In this document: piece by piece, positions 23,456 to 31,005 of the stretch
Layout of the letters: each line of letters opens with the position of its first letter
Position numbering within the stretch: the stretch's first letter is position 1
Assembly: GCA_963728765.1 (NCBI GenBank)
Contig: CAVSKX010000002.1
Location: 372,001 to 436,000 of the forward strand
Direction: 5' to 3'
Length of the DNA stretch: 64,000 nt
DNA from: AC-32 sp963728765
GTDB lineage: Bacteria; Actinomycetota; Thermoleophilia; Gaiellales; Gaiellaceae
Made by a program: the position numbers and the translations under genes
The notes under the pieces: model-generated
The model's input: only the letters and a program-made list of their open reading frames with translations
What the model was told of the DNA's origin: nothing
Database searches by the model: none

Positions 23456-24076
23456 TTACTTCGAGTAGAGCTCGACGATGAGCGATTCCTGGACGGGGGT
23501 GTCGATCTCCTCCCGCTCCGGCCACTTGAGCACCTTGCCGGTGAGGCCGTCGTGGTCGGCCTGCAGCCACGGCGTCACCGAGGCGGTCAGGTCGGTCGCG
23601 TCGCGCACGACCTGCTCGGCGGTGCTGCCCTGGCGCAGGTTGATCACGTCGTCAGGCCGTACCTGGTAGCTGGGGATGTTCACCCGGCGGCCGTTGACTT
23701 GGAAGTGGCCGTGCCGCACGAGCTGGCGGGCCTGCGCGCGCGAGGCGGCGAAGCCGAGCCGATAGATGACGTTGTCGAGCCGAGTCTCGAGCATCCGCAG
23801 CAGCTCCTCGCCGGTGATGCCGGAGCCCTTGGCGGCCTTGGTGTAGTAGGTGCGGAACTGCTTCTCGAGCAGGCCGTAGTAGCGCCGCGCCTTCTGCTTC
23901 TCGCGCAGCTGCAGCAGGTACTCGGACTGCTTGATGCGGCCGCGGCCGTGCTCGCCCGGCGGGTAGCTGCGGCGCTCGACGGAGCACTTCTCCGTCAGGC
24001 AGCGCTCGCCCTTGAGGAAGAGCTTCATCCCCTCGCGGCGGCAGTTGCGGCACTTCGGGCCGAGCGACCTGGCCAT
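23456..24076 (-). CDS. rpsD: Ribosomal protein uS4
   Basis: A 206-residue S4 of the zinc-binding type: Cys9, Cys12, Cys26 and Cys31 (GPKCRNCRREG, ERCLTEKCSVE). The S4 RNA-binding domain is at about 95-160 (TRLDNVIYRLGFAASRAQARQLVRHGHFQVNG, broken here only by wording). It is a primary binder of 16S rRNA and in many bacteria a repressor of the alpha operon. The ATG shares one base with the rpsK stop (TAATG). Confidence 0.97.
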   Translation of the reverse strand: MARSLGPKCRNCRREGMKLFLKGERCLTEKCSVERRSYPPGEHGRGRIKQSEYLLQLREKQKARRYYGLLEKQFRTYYTKAAKGSGITGEELLRMLETRLDNVIYRLGFAASRAQARQLVRHGHFQVNGRRVNIPSYQVRPDDVINLRQGSTAEQVVRDATDLTASVTPWLQADHDGLTGKVLKWPEREEIDTPVQESLIVELYSK

Positions 24077-24480
24077 TAGACCCTCCGCCTCTTCTTCGGG
24101 CGGACGCCGTTGTGCGCCTGCGGGGTGACGTCCTTGACGCCGAGGATCTCGAGACCGGCGGCCTGGAGCGAGCGGATCGCGGTCTCGCGTCCCGAGCCCG
24201 GGCCCTTGACGAACACCTCGACCTTCTGCAGGCCATGCTCCATGCCCTTGCGCGCGCACGCGTCGGCGGTCACCTGCGCGGCGAACGGTGTCGACTTGCG
24301 GGAGCCCTTGAAGCCGGCCGAGCCGGCGGACTCCCACGCGATCACGTTCCCCTCGTTGTCGGTGAGGGAGACGATCGTGTTGTTGAACGAGGTCTTGATG
24401 TGCGCCTGGCCGATCGCGATGTTCTTCTTCACGCGGCGGCGCGCGCGACCTCTTGTCGCCTGTCGTCTGGGAGGTGCCAT
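24076..24480 (-). CDS. rpsK: Ribosomal protein uS11
   Basis: A 134-residue S11 with the core AHIKTSFNNTIVSLTDNEGN, AGFKGSRKSTPFAAQ and VKGPGSGRETAIRSLQ, ending GVRPKKRRRV. It lies in the small-subunit platform next to S18/S21 territory. The start ATG gives a basic leader MAPPRRQATRGRARRR. It is 2 bp after rpsM and coupled to rpsD. Confidence 0.97.
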   Translation of the reverse strand: MAPPRRQATRGRARRRVKKNIAIGQAHIKTSFNNTIVSLTDNEGNVIAWESAGSAGFKGSRKSTPFAAQVTADACARKGMEHGLQKVEVFVKGPGSGRETAIRSLQAAGLEILGVKDVTPQAHNGVRPKKRRRV

Positions 24481-24482
24481 GC

Positions 24483-24866
24483 CTAGGTCTTCTGCGGAGC
24501 CTTCTTGCCGCGGCCGACGGTCTTCTTCGGGCCCTTGCGGGTGCGGGCGTTCGTCTTGGTGCGCTGTCCGTTCACAGGCAGGCCGCGGCGATGGCGGATC
24601 CCGCGGTAGGCGCCGATCTCGCCCAGGCGCTTGATCGCCTGGGTGCGCTCGCGCCTCAGGTCGCCCTCGACCTGGAGGTTGCCGTCGATGTACTCGCGGA
24701 GCTTCGTGATCTCCTCGTCGGTGAGGTCCTTGATCTTCTCGTCGACCGAGAGGCCGGTGTCGGCGCAGATCTTCTGCGCGGTCGAGCGGCCGATGCCGTA
24801 GATGTAGGTCAGCCCGATCTCGAGCCGCTTCTGGTTGGGCAGGTTGACTCCGGCGATGCGCGCCAT
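24483..24866 (-). CDS. rpsM: Ribosomal protein uS13
   Basis: A 127-residue S13: MARIAGVNLPNQKRLEIGLTY at the start, YIDGNLQVEGDLRRERTQAI in the middle, and the basic tail RGLPVNGQRTKTNARTRKGP that reaches the decoding centre. It forms intersubunit bridges with 23S rRNA and L5. It lies 3 bp after rpmJ in the alpha cluster. Confidence 0.97.
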   Translation of the reverse strand: MARIAGVNLPNQKRLEIGLTYIYGIGRSTAQKICADTGLSVDEKIKDLTDEEITKLREYIDGNLQVEGDLRRERTQAIKRLGEIGAYRGIRHRRGLPVNGQRTKTNARTRKGPKKTVGRGKKAPQKT

Positions 24867-24869
24867 CGG

Positions 24870-24983
24870 CTAGCCCTGCCTCTGCTTGTGGCGGGGGTTG
24901 GTGCAGATGACCATGGTCTTGCCGTGCCGCTTGATCACGCGGCAGCGCTCGCACATGGGCTTGACTGAGGCTCGGACTTTCAT
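24870..24983 (-). CDS. rpmJ: Ribosomal protein bL36
   Basis: A 37-residue L36 of the zinc-ribbon (C+) type with Cys11, Cys14, Cys27 and His32 (MCERCRVIKRHGK, ICTNPRHKQRQG). Its ATG overlaps the infA stop by four bases. It was too short for a length-filtered gene search but the sequence is unmistakable. It binds 23S rRNA near the GTPase-associated region. Confidence 0.97.
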   Translation of the reverse strand: MKVRASVKPMCERCRVIKRHGKTMVICTNPRHKQRQG

Positions 24984-25204
24984 CGGTGTCGGTACGTGAT
25001 CCTTCCTCGCGTGAGATCGTACGGGGAGAGCTCCACCTTCACGCGATCGCCCGGGAGGATGCGGATGTAGTGCTTGCGCATCTTGCCGGCGATCGTGGCG
25101 AGGACGGTGCCGTCCATGCCGTCCACCTGCACCCGGAACATGGTGCTCGGAAGGGCCTCGACGACCTCGCCTTCCACCTCGATCTTCTCTTCTTTCTGGG
25201 CCAT
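24980..25204 (-). CDS. infA: Translation initiation factor IF-1
   Basis: A 74-residue S1-like OB-fold protein (EEKIEVEGEVVEALPSTMFRV, then GHKIS-equivalent loop AGKMRKHYIRILPGDRVKVE, then YDLTRGRITYRHR). It binds the A site of the 30S subunit during initiation. Start ATG at 25204; the TTG just before it is less likely. It has its own likely promoter at 25254-25259, so it can be expressed apart from the upstream aminopeptidase gene. Confidence 0.97.
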   Translation of the reverse strand: MAQKEEKIEVEGEVVEALPSTMFRVQVDGMDGTVLATIAGKMRKHYIRILPGDRVKVELSPYDLTRGRITYRHR

Positions 25205-25224
25205 CAACCTCGCTCGTAGACACG

Positions 25225-25259
25225 AAAAAACACGGCTCTCGCCGCGGCCGACAATGGTA
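25225..25259 (-). promoter_or_regulatory. infA promoter and 5' hairpin with T-run
   Basis: On the minus strand TGCTACCAT (25254-25262) is an extended -10 identical in core to the rpsL promoter. No good -35 is seen. Just downstream CGGC-gaga-GCCG (25233-25244) is followed by TGTTTTTT. The hairpin could terminate the aminopeptidase transcript or form the 5' end of the infA mRNA. Confidence 0.5.
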
Positions 25260-25268
25260 GCAAACCTT

Positions 25269-26351
25269 CTACAGCCTCCACGAGCCGCTTTCCTGCACGA
25301 TTTCGCCGTCCAATTCGATGCGGCTGCCGTCGCGGCGCATGTCCTTGACGATGTCCCAGTGGATTTGGCTGTGATTCGTGCCCCCCACCTCGGGGAGGCC
25401 GTTGCCGAGCGCCAGGTGGACGGTGCCGTCGATCTTCTCGTCGAAGAGCGTGTTCTTCATGTGGCGCGTGATGCCGGGGTTGCAGCCGATCCCGAGCTCG
25501 CCGAGGCGGCGCGCCCCATCGTCGCGGTCGAGGATCTCGTGCAGGAACGACTCGTTCATCTCGGCTGACGCGTCCACGACCTTGCCGCCGTCGAACCGCA
25601 GCCGAATCCCCTGTACCTCGCGGCCCGTGTAGACGGCCGGGAACTCGCTGAACACGATCTCGCCCTCCGCCGAGTCCTCGAGCGGCGACGTGAAGAACTC
25701 TCCGCCGGGCATGTTCGCGCTGCCGGCGTCGATGAACATCTCGCGGCCGGCGATCGAGAGCCGCAGATCGGTCTTCTCGGAGACGATGTGCACCTCCCCA
25801 GCTGCGTCGAAGCGCTCGGCGAAGCGCCGCATCCGCTCCCGCTCGGCGTCCCAGTCCAGCAGGCAGGCGCCGTAGAGAAAGTCCGCGAACGCCGAAACCG
25901 ACATGCCGGCCTCCTGCGCGAGCGCGGGTGTCGGGTACTGGCAGCCGACCCACTTCAGCTCCATCCTCAGCACCCGTTCCATGTGCGGGCGCATCCCCGC
26001 CTGGATCTTCGCCAGCCGCTCCTCCGGGACCGCGCTGAGCTCGCGCGTGTTCTCCGGCGCCTCGATCGCCACCAGGCCGTCGGCGTTCTTCAGCGTGTAC
26101 GCGTCGATGTCCGAGGGCTCGCCGAGCAGCTCGTCAGGCGCCTCGAGCGCCCAGGGGACGTTGATGCCGGAGCCGCCGAGGCTGGCGCGCTGGATCACGT
26201 AGGCACCGCGCCGCCCGACCTCTCGGCTGACCGCCTCGAGCAACGGTCGCGCGAGGATTCCCCCCAGGACCAGCACCTGCCAGCCCGGCTGGACGTCGAT
26301 GCACGTCTCCACGAGCAGCTTCGCGTACTGCTCAATCCGTGGGTCGTTCAC
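25269..26351 (-). CDS. M29 family aminopeptidase (AmpS/AmpT-like)
   Basis: A 360-residue metallopeptidase of family M29. The metal-ligand regions are visible in the C-terminal half: GGEFFTSPLEDSAEG, AEMNESFLHEILDRDDGARRLGELGIG (split here by family convention) and TNHSQIHWDIVKDMR, with the His and Asp of the last motif. It should remove N-terminal residues from peptides in the cytoplasm. The GTG at 26351 gives the family start (NDPRIEQYAKLLVETC). It sits between map and infA, an unusual place inside a ribosomal operon, and follows the methionine aminopeptidase gene. Confidence 0.9.
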   Translation of the reverse strand: MNDPRIEQYAKLLVETCIDVQPGWQVLVLGGILARPLLEAVSREVGRRGAYVIQRASLGGSGINVPWALEAPDELLGEPSDIDAYTLKNADGLVAIEAPENTRELSAVPEERLAKIQAGMRPHMERVLRMELKWVGCQYPTPALAQEAGMSVSAFADFLYGACLLDWDAERERMRRFAERFDAAGEVHIVSEKTDLRLSIAGREMFIDAGSANMPGGEFFTSPLEDSAEGEIVFSEFPAVYTGREVQGIRLRFDGGKVVDASAEMNESFLHEILDRDDGARRLGELGIGCNPGITRHMKNTLFDEKIDGTVHLALGNGLPEVGGTNHSQIHWDIVKDMRRDGSRIELDGEIVQESGSWRL

Positions 26352-26375
26352 GATGCGCCCCCCTGACGGACAACG

Positions 26376-26451
26376 TGCCAGTTGGCGATCGCAGACGGTC
26401 GCCCCGGCAAAGCGCGGTCGGCCTGAAGACGCCGTCGCAAGCGCCGGCTCA
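26376..26451 (+). repeat. Family B repeat, copy B7
   Basis: It shows the family order: a small GCCA/TGGC stem, GCAGACGG, hairpin 1 around CCGGCAAAGCGCGG, the linker GGCCTGAAGACG, and hairpin 2 CGTCGC-aa-GCGCCG. It fills the gap between the M29 peptidase and map, and the map stop codon lies in its last bases. It is more diverged than B3 and B5. Confidence 0.6.
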
Positions 26452-27213
26452 TGAGGCGACCTTCGAAGTCGCAGCGGTAAGGATGCGTGGCCCCTCCGCG
26501 GTGATCGCGACGCTGTGCTCGAAGTGCGCCGCCAGCGAGCCGTCCGCGCTCGAGATCGACCACTCGTCGTCGTGCAGGACGACGTCCGGTCCACCCGCGG
26601 TGATCATCGGCTCGATCGCAAAGGTCATGCCCTCCGCGAGCAGCGGTCCGCGGCCCGGCTCGCCGTAGTTCGGGATCTGCGGCTCCTCGTGCATCGAGCG
26701 ACCGACGCCGTGGCCGACGAGGCTGCGGACGACGGAGAAGCCCTGCTCCTCGGTCGTCACCTGGATCGCATGCGAGATGTCGGAGAGGCGGTTGCCGACG
26801 CGGCACTGCTCGATCCCGGCTGCGAGCGCCGCCTGGCAGCCTTCGAGCAGCCGCTCGGCCTCGGCCGAGACGTCGCCGATCGGGAACGTGTAGGCCGAGT
26901 CGGCCACGAAGCCGTCGAGCGTCACCCCGACGTCGACCGAGAGGATGTCGCCGTCCTTGAGCGTGTACGGGCCCGGGATCCCGTGGACGACCATCTCGTT
27001 CGGGGAGGTGCAGATCGACGCCGGGTAGCCGCGGTAGCCCTTGAAGGTCGGAGTCCCGCCGCGGGAGCGGATGAAGTCGTCCGCGAGCTCGTCGAGCTCC
27101 TGCGTGGTGACGCCCGGGCGCGCGTGCTCGCCGATCAGCGCGAGGGTGTCTGCGACGACCTCGCCGGCGCGCGCCATGCGCTCGATCTCCGCGGTCGCCT
27201 TGCGGATGATCAT
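26449..27213 (-). CDS. map: Type I methionine aminopeptidase
   Basis: A 254-residue enzyme that removes initiator methionine. Metal ligands are recognisable: Asp in DVGVTLDGFVADSAYTFPIG (two Asp), His in GHGVGRSMHEEPQIPNYG, Glu in AIEPMITAG and Glu in WSISSADGSLAAHFEH. The opening VHGIPGPYTLKDGDILS is typical. It is coupled to adk by a 4-bp overlap, the normal spc-operon order adk-map-infA except for the inserted peptidase. Confidence 0.96.
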   Translation of the reverse strand: MIIRKATAEIERMARAGEVVADTLALIGEHARPGVTTQELDELADDFIRSRGGTPTFKGYRGYPASICTSPNEMVVHGIPGPYTLKDGDILSVDVGVTLDGFVADSAYTFPIGDVSAEAERLLEGCQAALAAGIEQCRVGNRLSDISHAIQVTTEEQGFSVVRSLVGHGVGRSMHEEPQIPNYGEPGRGPLLAEGMTFAIEPMITAGGPDVVLHDDEWSISSADGSLAAHFEHSVAITAEGPRILTAATSKVAS

Positions 27214-27788
27214 CTGACGGCCACCTGCTCGAGCGTCTGCTGGATCTCGGAGAAGACCTGGTTCACAGGCCGATCGCCGTGGACGCCGACCAGGTTCCCG
27301 CGTGTGCGGTAGTACTCGATCAGCGGCTTCGTCTCCTCATGGTAGAGGCGCAAACGCTCGTCGATCGCCTCGGGTGTGTCGTCGGTGCGCCCCTCCTCCG
27401 CGGCGCGCTTCAGCATGCGCTCGCGCCCGACCTCGTCCGGGATCTGGAGCTCGAAGACGACGTCGAGGTCGCGCCCGATCTCGCGCAGCATCTCCGCGAG
27501 CGCGTCCGCCTGGGCCATCGTGCGCGGGAAGCCGTCGAGAACGAAGCCCTCACGGGCGTCCTCGCCGCTCAGCCGCTCGCGGATGAGCGCAATCATCAGG
27601 TCGTCGGGGACGAGCCGGCCCGAGTCGTAGATCGGCCGCACCTGCTGTCCGAGCTCGCTGCCGTCGGCCATCGCGGCCCGCAGCATGTCTCCCGTCGCCA
27701 CGTGCGGGATCGCGTACTCGGACGCGATCAGCCTTCCCTGGGTTCCTTTGCCGGCCCCCTGCGGGCCGAGCAGCAGGATGTTCGCCAC
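27210..27788 (-). CDS. adk: Adenylate kinase
   Basis: A 192-residue enzyme converting AMP and ATP to two ADP. P-loop GPQGAGKGTQ at residues 8-17, AMP-binding ATGDMLRAAM, VLDGFPRTMAQADAL, and a short lid (AEEGRTDDTPEAIDERLRLY) without zinc cysteines. The GTG start at 27788 gives ANILLLGPQ; the site before it is weak (CTCAAGTA), perhaps because the upstream gap is filled by repeat A2. Confidence 0.96.
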   Translation of the reverse strand: MANILLLGPQGAGKGTQGRLIASEYAIPHVATGDMLRAAMADGSELGQQVRPIYDSGRLVPDDLMIALIRERLSGEDAREGFVLDGFPRTMAQADALAEMLREIGRDLDVVFELQIPDEVGRERMLKRAAEEGRTDDTPEAIDERLRLYHEETKPLIEYYRTRGNLVGVHGDRPVNQVFSEIQQTLEQVAVR

Positions 27789-27796
27789 TACTTGAG

Positions 27797-27953
27797 CCGC
27801 CGGTCTGTCCGAATCGTGCCCGCTGGCCGCGAAACGCCCGCGTCGCAAGGACGCAGGGAGCGTTCGTAGCCAGAGGCTACGGGCGCGACGGAGGACGCGG
27901 CGACGCGGAGCGTTGCAGCGCCCCAGCGGGTGCGAGACGGGCAGATCGGGGGC
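27797..27953 (+). repeat. Family A long-hairpin element, copy A2
   Basis: It fills almost the whole secY-adk gap. The arms include CCCGCTGG / CCAGCGGG and a perfect CCGCGTCGC / GCGACGCGG stem next to the core. The core reads GCAAGGACGCAGGGAGC, hairpin CGTAGCC-aga-GGCTACG, GCGACGGAGGACGC. In the mRNA sense (minus strand) it would form one long branched hairpin. Confidence 0.85.
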
Positions 27954-27954
27954 G

Positions 27955-29208
27955 TCACTTCAGGAAGCCTTCGTAGGAGCGCATCATCATCTGCGACTCC
28001 ATCTGGCGCATCGTGTCTAGCGCGACGCCGACCACGATCAGCACCGAGGTGCCGCCGAGCGCGCGCGAGGTCGCCTGCGAGAAGCCGCCGTACTTGATGA
28101 ACAGGCTCGGCAGCACCGCGACCGCCGCGAGATAGATCGAGCCGGGCAGCGTCAGCCGCGTCAGCACGCGGTCGAGGTACTGCGCCGTCGGCGGGCCCGG
28201 ACGGATGCCCGGGATGTAGCCGCCGTGCTTGCGCAGGTTGTCGGCCTGGTCGACGGGGTTGAACTGGACCGCCGTGTAGAAGTAGGTGAAGACGATGATC
28301 AGGAAGGCCTCGAGCCCGAGGTAGGTGAGGCTCGACGTCTGGAAGTGCCGGTTGACGAAGCTCTGCGTCTGCGGGAAGTACTGCCCGATCGTCGGCGGGA
28401 AGGCCATCACCGCGGCGGCGAAGATGATCGGGATGACGCCCGCCATGTTCACGCGCAGCGGCAGGTAGGTCGACTCGCCGCTCGTCATCTTGCGTCCCAC
28501 CATGCGCTTCGCGTACTGAATCGGGATGCGGCGCTGGCCCTCCTGGATGAAGACGACCGCGACGATGATCCCGAGCGCGATCAGCGGGAAGAACAGCTTC
28601 TCCATCGGGCCGCCGTTGTACCAGGCGGTCACGCCCGCGGGCGCCGAGACGAGAATCGACGCGAAGATCAGCAGCGAGATGCCGTTGCCGATGCCGCGCT
28701 TGGTGATCAGCTCGCCCATGTACATCAGGAGCGTCGTGCCGGCCGTGAGCGTGATCACGATCAGGACGAGCCGCCCTGAGTTGTCCGTCAGTGCACCCTG
28801 GCGCTGGAAGAGGTAGGCGTACCCGGCAGCCTGCGCGGCCGCCAGGCCGACGGTCGAGTACCGCGTGTACTGGTTGATCTTGGCGTAGCCGGCCTCGCCT
28901 TCCTTCTGCAGCTGCTCGAGCTTGGGGATCACGACGGTCAGAAGCTGGAGAATGATCGAGGCCGTGACGTAGGGCATGATCCCGAGCGCGAACAGGGAGA
29001 ACTGCGACAGCGCGCCTCCCGAGAAGACGTTCAGCAGCCCCAGGATCGTCCCGCCCTGGTTGTTGAAATAGTTCTTGATCTGGTCGGAGTCGACGCCGGG
29101 AGCGGGGATCCACGACCCGAGCCGGTAGAGCGCGAGGATGAGCGCCGTGAAGAGGACGCGCTTGCGCAGCTCCGGGACACGCCAGGCGTTGCCGAGCCAG
29201 GAAAACAC
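27955..29208 (-). CDS. secY: Protein translocase subunit SecY
   Basis: A 417-residue channel subunit with ten hydrophobic segments. Landmarks are SWIPAPGVDSDQIKNYF in the first periplasmic loop, YVTASIILQLLTVVIPKLEQ, TKRGIGNGISLLIFASI, GYIPGIRPGPPTAQYLDRVL and IVVGVALDTMRQMESQMMMRSYEGFL at the end. It forms the Sec channel with SecE and SecG. The ATG is adjacent to the rplO stop. Confidence 0.97.
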   Translation of the reverse strand: MFSWLGNAWRVPELRKRVLFTALILALYRLGSWIPAPGVDSDQIKNYFNNQGGTILGLLNVFSGGALSQFSLFALGIMPYVTASIILQLLTVVIPKLEQLQKEGEAGYAKINQYTRYSTVGLAAAQAAGYAYLFQRQGALTDNSGRLVLIVITLTAGTTLLMYMGELITKRGIGNGISLLIFASILVSAPAGVTAWYNGGPMEKLFFPLIALGIIVAVVFIQEGQRRIPIQYAKRMVGRKMTSGESTYLPLRVNMAGVIPIIFAAAVMAFPPTIGQYFPQTQSFVNRHFQTSSLTYLGLEAFLIIVFTYFYTAVQFNPVDQADNLRKHGGYIPGIRPGPPTAQYLDRVLTRLTLPGSIYLAAVAVLPSLFIKYGGFSQATSRALGGTSVLIVVGVALDTMRQMESQMMMRSYEGFLK

Positions 29209-29793
29209 CTAGTCGGCCTCCCCCTCGGGAGCTTCCTGCTCTTCCTCGGGCTCGGCCTCGCCGGCGGGCGCGGCGCTGCGCGGCCTGCGCTTGGGCTTGC
29301 GCTCCTTCGGCTCGCGCAACAAGGTCAGCGAGCCACCGGCCGCCTCGACCTTCTCGCGCGCGCTCGCGGAGGCGGCGTGCACGGTGATGCTGAGGCTCTT
29401 CGACAGCTCGCCCTGGCCGAGCAGCTTGACGTCGATCCGCGTGTTGCGGATCAGGCCCTTCTCGACGAGCGACTCCGGTGTCACCTCGGCGCCCACGTCG
29501 AAGCGCTCCTCGAGCGACGCGACGTTCACGGGCTGCGTCGAGGTGCGGTGCGGGCCCATCGGCATCGCGTCCGCCGAGTACGGGCCGCGCTGCTTGCCGA
29601 GTCGCATGTAGAGCGGGGTCTGGCCGCCCTCGAAGCCGGGCCGCATCTTGTGCGAGCCCGAGCGCGACTTCTGGCCCTTCAGCCCGCGGCCGGAGTACCG
29701 GCCCTTGCCCGAGCCGAGACCGCGGCCGATGCGCTTGCGGTCCTTGCGCGGCTGTGCGGGCTTGAGGTTCGAGAGGTTCAGGTCGTCAGGCAT
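29209..29793 (-). CDS. rplO: Ribosomal protein uL15 with acidic tail
   Basis: A 194-residue L15; the usual length is about 145-150. The core has RKDRKRIGRGLGSGKGRYSG, GHKMRPGFEGGQTPLYMRLGK (with a Ser-His variant) and ESLVEKGLIRNTRIDVKLLGQGEL. After about residue 150 comes a basic run (PKERKPKRRPRSAA) and then PAGEAEPEEEQEAPEGEAD. The acidic end is part of a pattern shared by several proteins of this operon. Confidence 0.95.
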   Translation of the reverse strand: MPDDLNLSNLKPAQPRKDRKRIGRGLGSGKGRYSGRGLKGQKSRSGSHKMRPGFEGGQTPLYMRLGKQRGPYSADAMPMGPHRTSTQPVNVASLEERFDVGAEVTPESLVEKGLIRNTRIDVKLLGQGELSKSLSITVHAASASAREKVEAAGGSLTLLREPKERKPKRRPRSAAPAGEAEPEEEQEAPEGEAD

Positions 29794-29968
29794 CGGAGTC
29801 CACCCTCACGAGGTGACGGACCTTCCTCAGCATACCGGCGAGCTGCGGGCTCTCCGCGTGCTCCGCGCTGCGGCCGATCTTGCCGAGCCCGAGGGCGCGG
29901 AGGGTGCCGCGGTGCCTCTTGCTCTGGCCGATCGCGCTACGCGTCTGCGTGATCCTCAGCTTCGCCAT
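29786..29968 (-). CDS. rpmD: Ribosomal protein uL30
   Basis: A 60-residue L30 (MAKLRITQTRSAIGQSKRHRG, then LRALGLGKIGRSAEHAESPQLAGMLRKV). It binds 23S rRNA. Its start overlaps the rpsE stop by 32 bp and its end overlaps rplO by 8 bp. The long overlap arises because the S5 tail extends into it. Confidence 0.95.
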   Translation of the reverse strand: MAKLRITQTRSAIGQSKRHRGTLRALGLGKIGRSAEHAESPQLAGMLRKVRHLVRVDSDA

Positions 29969-30578
29969 CGTCCGTCTTTTCCGTCGTTTCGGTCGCCTCG
30001 GCGTCCGCGGTCGCGACCGGCTCCTCGGCGGCCGCTGCGACCGGTTCCGCCTCGGGCTCCTCGTCCTTCTTCGCGCCGACCGGCAGCACCTGGCTGATCG
30101 TCAGCCCGCGCGTCGCGGCGACCTCCTCGGGGCGGCGCAGGCTCTGCAGGCCCTGCACCGTCGCCTTGAGCATGTTGATCGGGTTGGTCGTGCCGAGGCT
30201 CTTCGCGAGGATGTCGCGGATCCCGGCCAGCTCGAGCACCGCGCGCACGCCGCCGCCCGCGATGACGCCCGTCCCCTCGCTCGCCGGCCGCAGCAGCACT
30301 CTCGCCGCGCCGAACTGGCCGAGGATCTCGTGTGTGATCGTCTTCCCGTGGAGCGGCACCGTGAACAGGTTCTTCTTCGCGTCGTCGACGGCCTTCGAGA
30401 TCGCCAGCGGCACCTCGCGGGCCTTGCCGTAGCCGAGCCCGACGCGGTCGACTTCGTCGCCGATCACGACGAGCGCGGTGAACGAGAACCGCCGGCCGCC
30501 CTTGACCACCTTGGCGACGCGGTTGATCTCGACCACGCGCTCCTTGAGCTCCCTCGACTCCTGAACGTCAATAGCCAC
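29937..30578 (-). CDS. rpsE: Ribosomal protein uS5 with extended tail
   Basis: A 213-residue S5. The core ELKERVVEINRVAKVVKGGRR, VGLGYGKAREVPLAISKAVDDAKKN and VIAGGGVRAVLELAGIRDILAKSLG is complete, including loop residues implicated in translational fidelity. After about 165 a tail rich in Glu and Ala follows (KKDEEPEAEPVAAAAEEPVATADAEAT in part) ending EAEDHADA. It overlaps rpmD. Confidence 0.96.
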   Translation of the reverse strand: MAIDVQESRELKERVVEINRVAKVVKGGRRFSFTALVVIGDEVDRVGLGYGKAREVPLAISKAVDDAKKNLFTVPLHGKTITHEILGQFGAARVLLRPASEGTGVIAGGGVRAVLELAGIRDILAKSLGTTNPINMLKATVQGLQSLRRPEEVAATRGLTISQVLPVGAKKDEEPEAEPVAAAAEEPVATADAEATETTEKTDDGEAEDHADA

Positions 30579-30935
30579 TTAGAACTTCAAGCCTCCTTCG
30601 CGTGCCGCATCGGCCAGCGCCTTCACGCGGCCGTGGTAGAGGTAGCCGCCGCGGTCGAAGACCACTGTCTCGACGTTGGCCTGCTTCGCATTCTGCGCGA
30701 GCAGCTTGCCGACCTCGGCCGCCTGCTCGGTCTTCGATCCCTTGAATCCCTTCTTCAGCTGCAGCCAGCTCGCGGCCGCAAGGGTCTTGCCCTCGAGGTC
30801 GTCCACGAGCTGCGCCTCGATCCCGCGGTTCGAGCGGAACACGACCAGCCGCGGACGCTCGGCTGTGCCGAAGAGCTTCCCGCGCACGCGCCGATGCCGC
30901 CGTTCCCTGGCTTCACGAACTGTCAGCGTGCTCAT
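30579..30935 (-). CDS. rplR: Ribosomal protein uL18
   Basis: A 118-residue L18 that binds 5S rRNA. Recognisable parts are RRHRRVRGKLFGTAERPRLVVF, then RSNRGIEAQLVDDLEGKTLAAAS and the end DRGGYLYHGRVKALADAAREGGLKF. I use the ATG at 30935; the TTG six bases upstream is an alternative. It directly precedes rpsE. Confidence 0.96.
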   Translation of the reverse strand: MSTLTVREARERRHRRVRGKLFGTAERPRLVVFRSNRGIEAQLVDDLEGKTLAAASWLQLKKGFKGSKTEQAAEVGKLLAQNAKQANVETVVFDRGGYLYHGRVKALADAAREGGLKF

Positions 30936-30973
30936 TCGCAATCTCCCGAGCGAAGCGATGGGACAAACCAGCC

Positions 30974-31002
30974 CCGCGGAAAATGCGCAGCATTTTTCGC
31001 GG
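30974..31002 (-). repeat. Strong hairpin in the rplF-rplR gap
   Basis: CCGCGGAAAATGC at 30974-30986 pairs with GCATTTTTCGCGG at 30990-31002 across a GCA loop, a 13-bp stem with one G-T pair. Next to it is a second dyad around CCCGAGCGAAGCGATGGG (30948-30962). Nothing else is in the 70-bp gap. It may be an RNA-processing or stability element inside the operon. Confidence 0.5.
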
Positions 31003-31005
31003 AGG

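Noticed and set aside
27788..27848. Longer adenylate kinase start at 27848
   Set aside because: The extra 20 codons fall inside repeat A2 and are unlike any adenylate kinase N-terminus, whereas the GTG at 27788 gives the exact family start.
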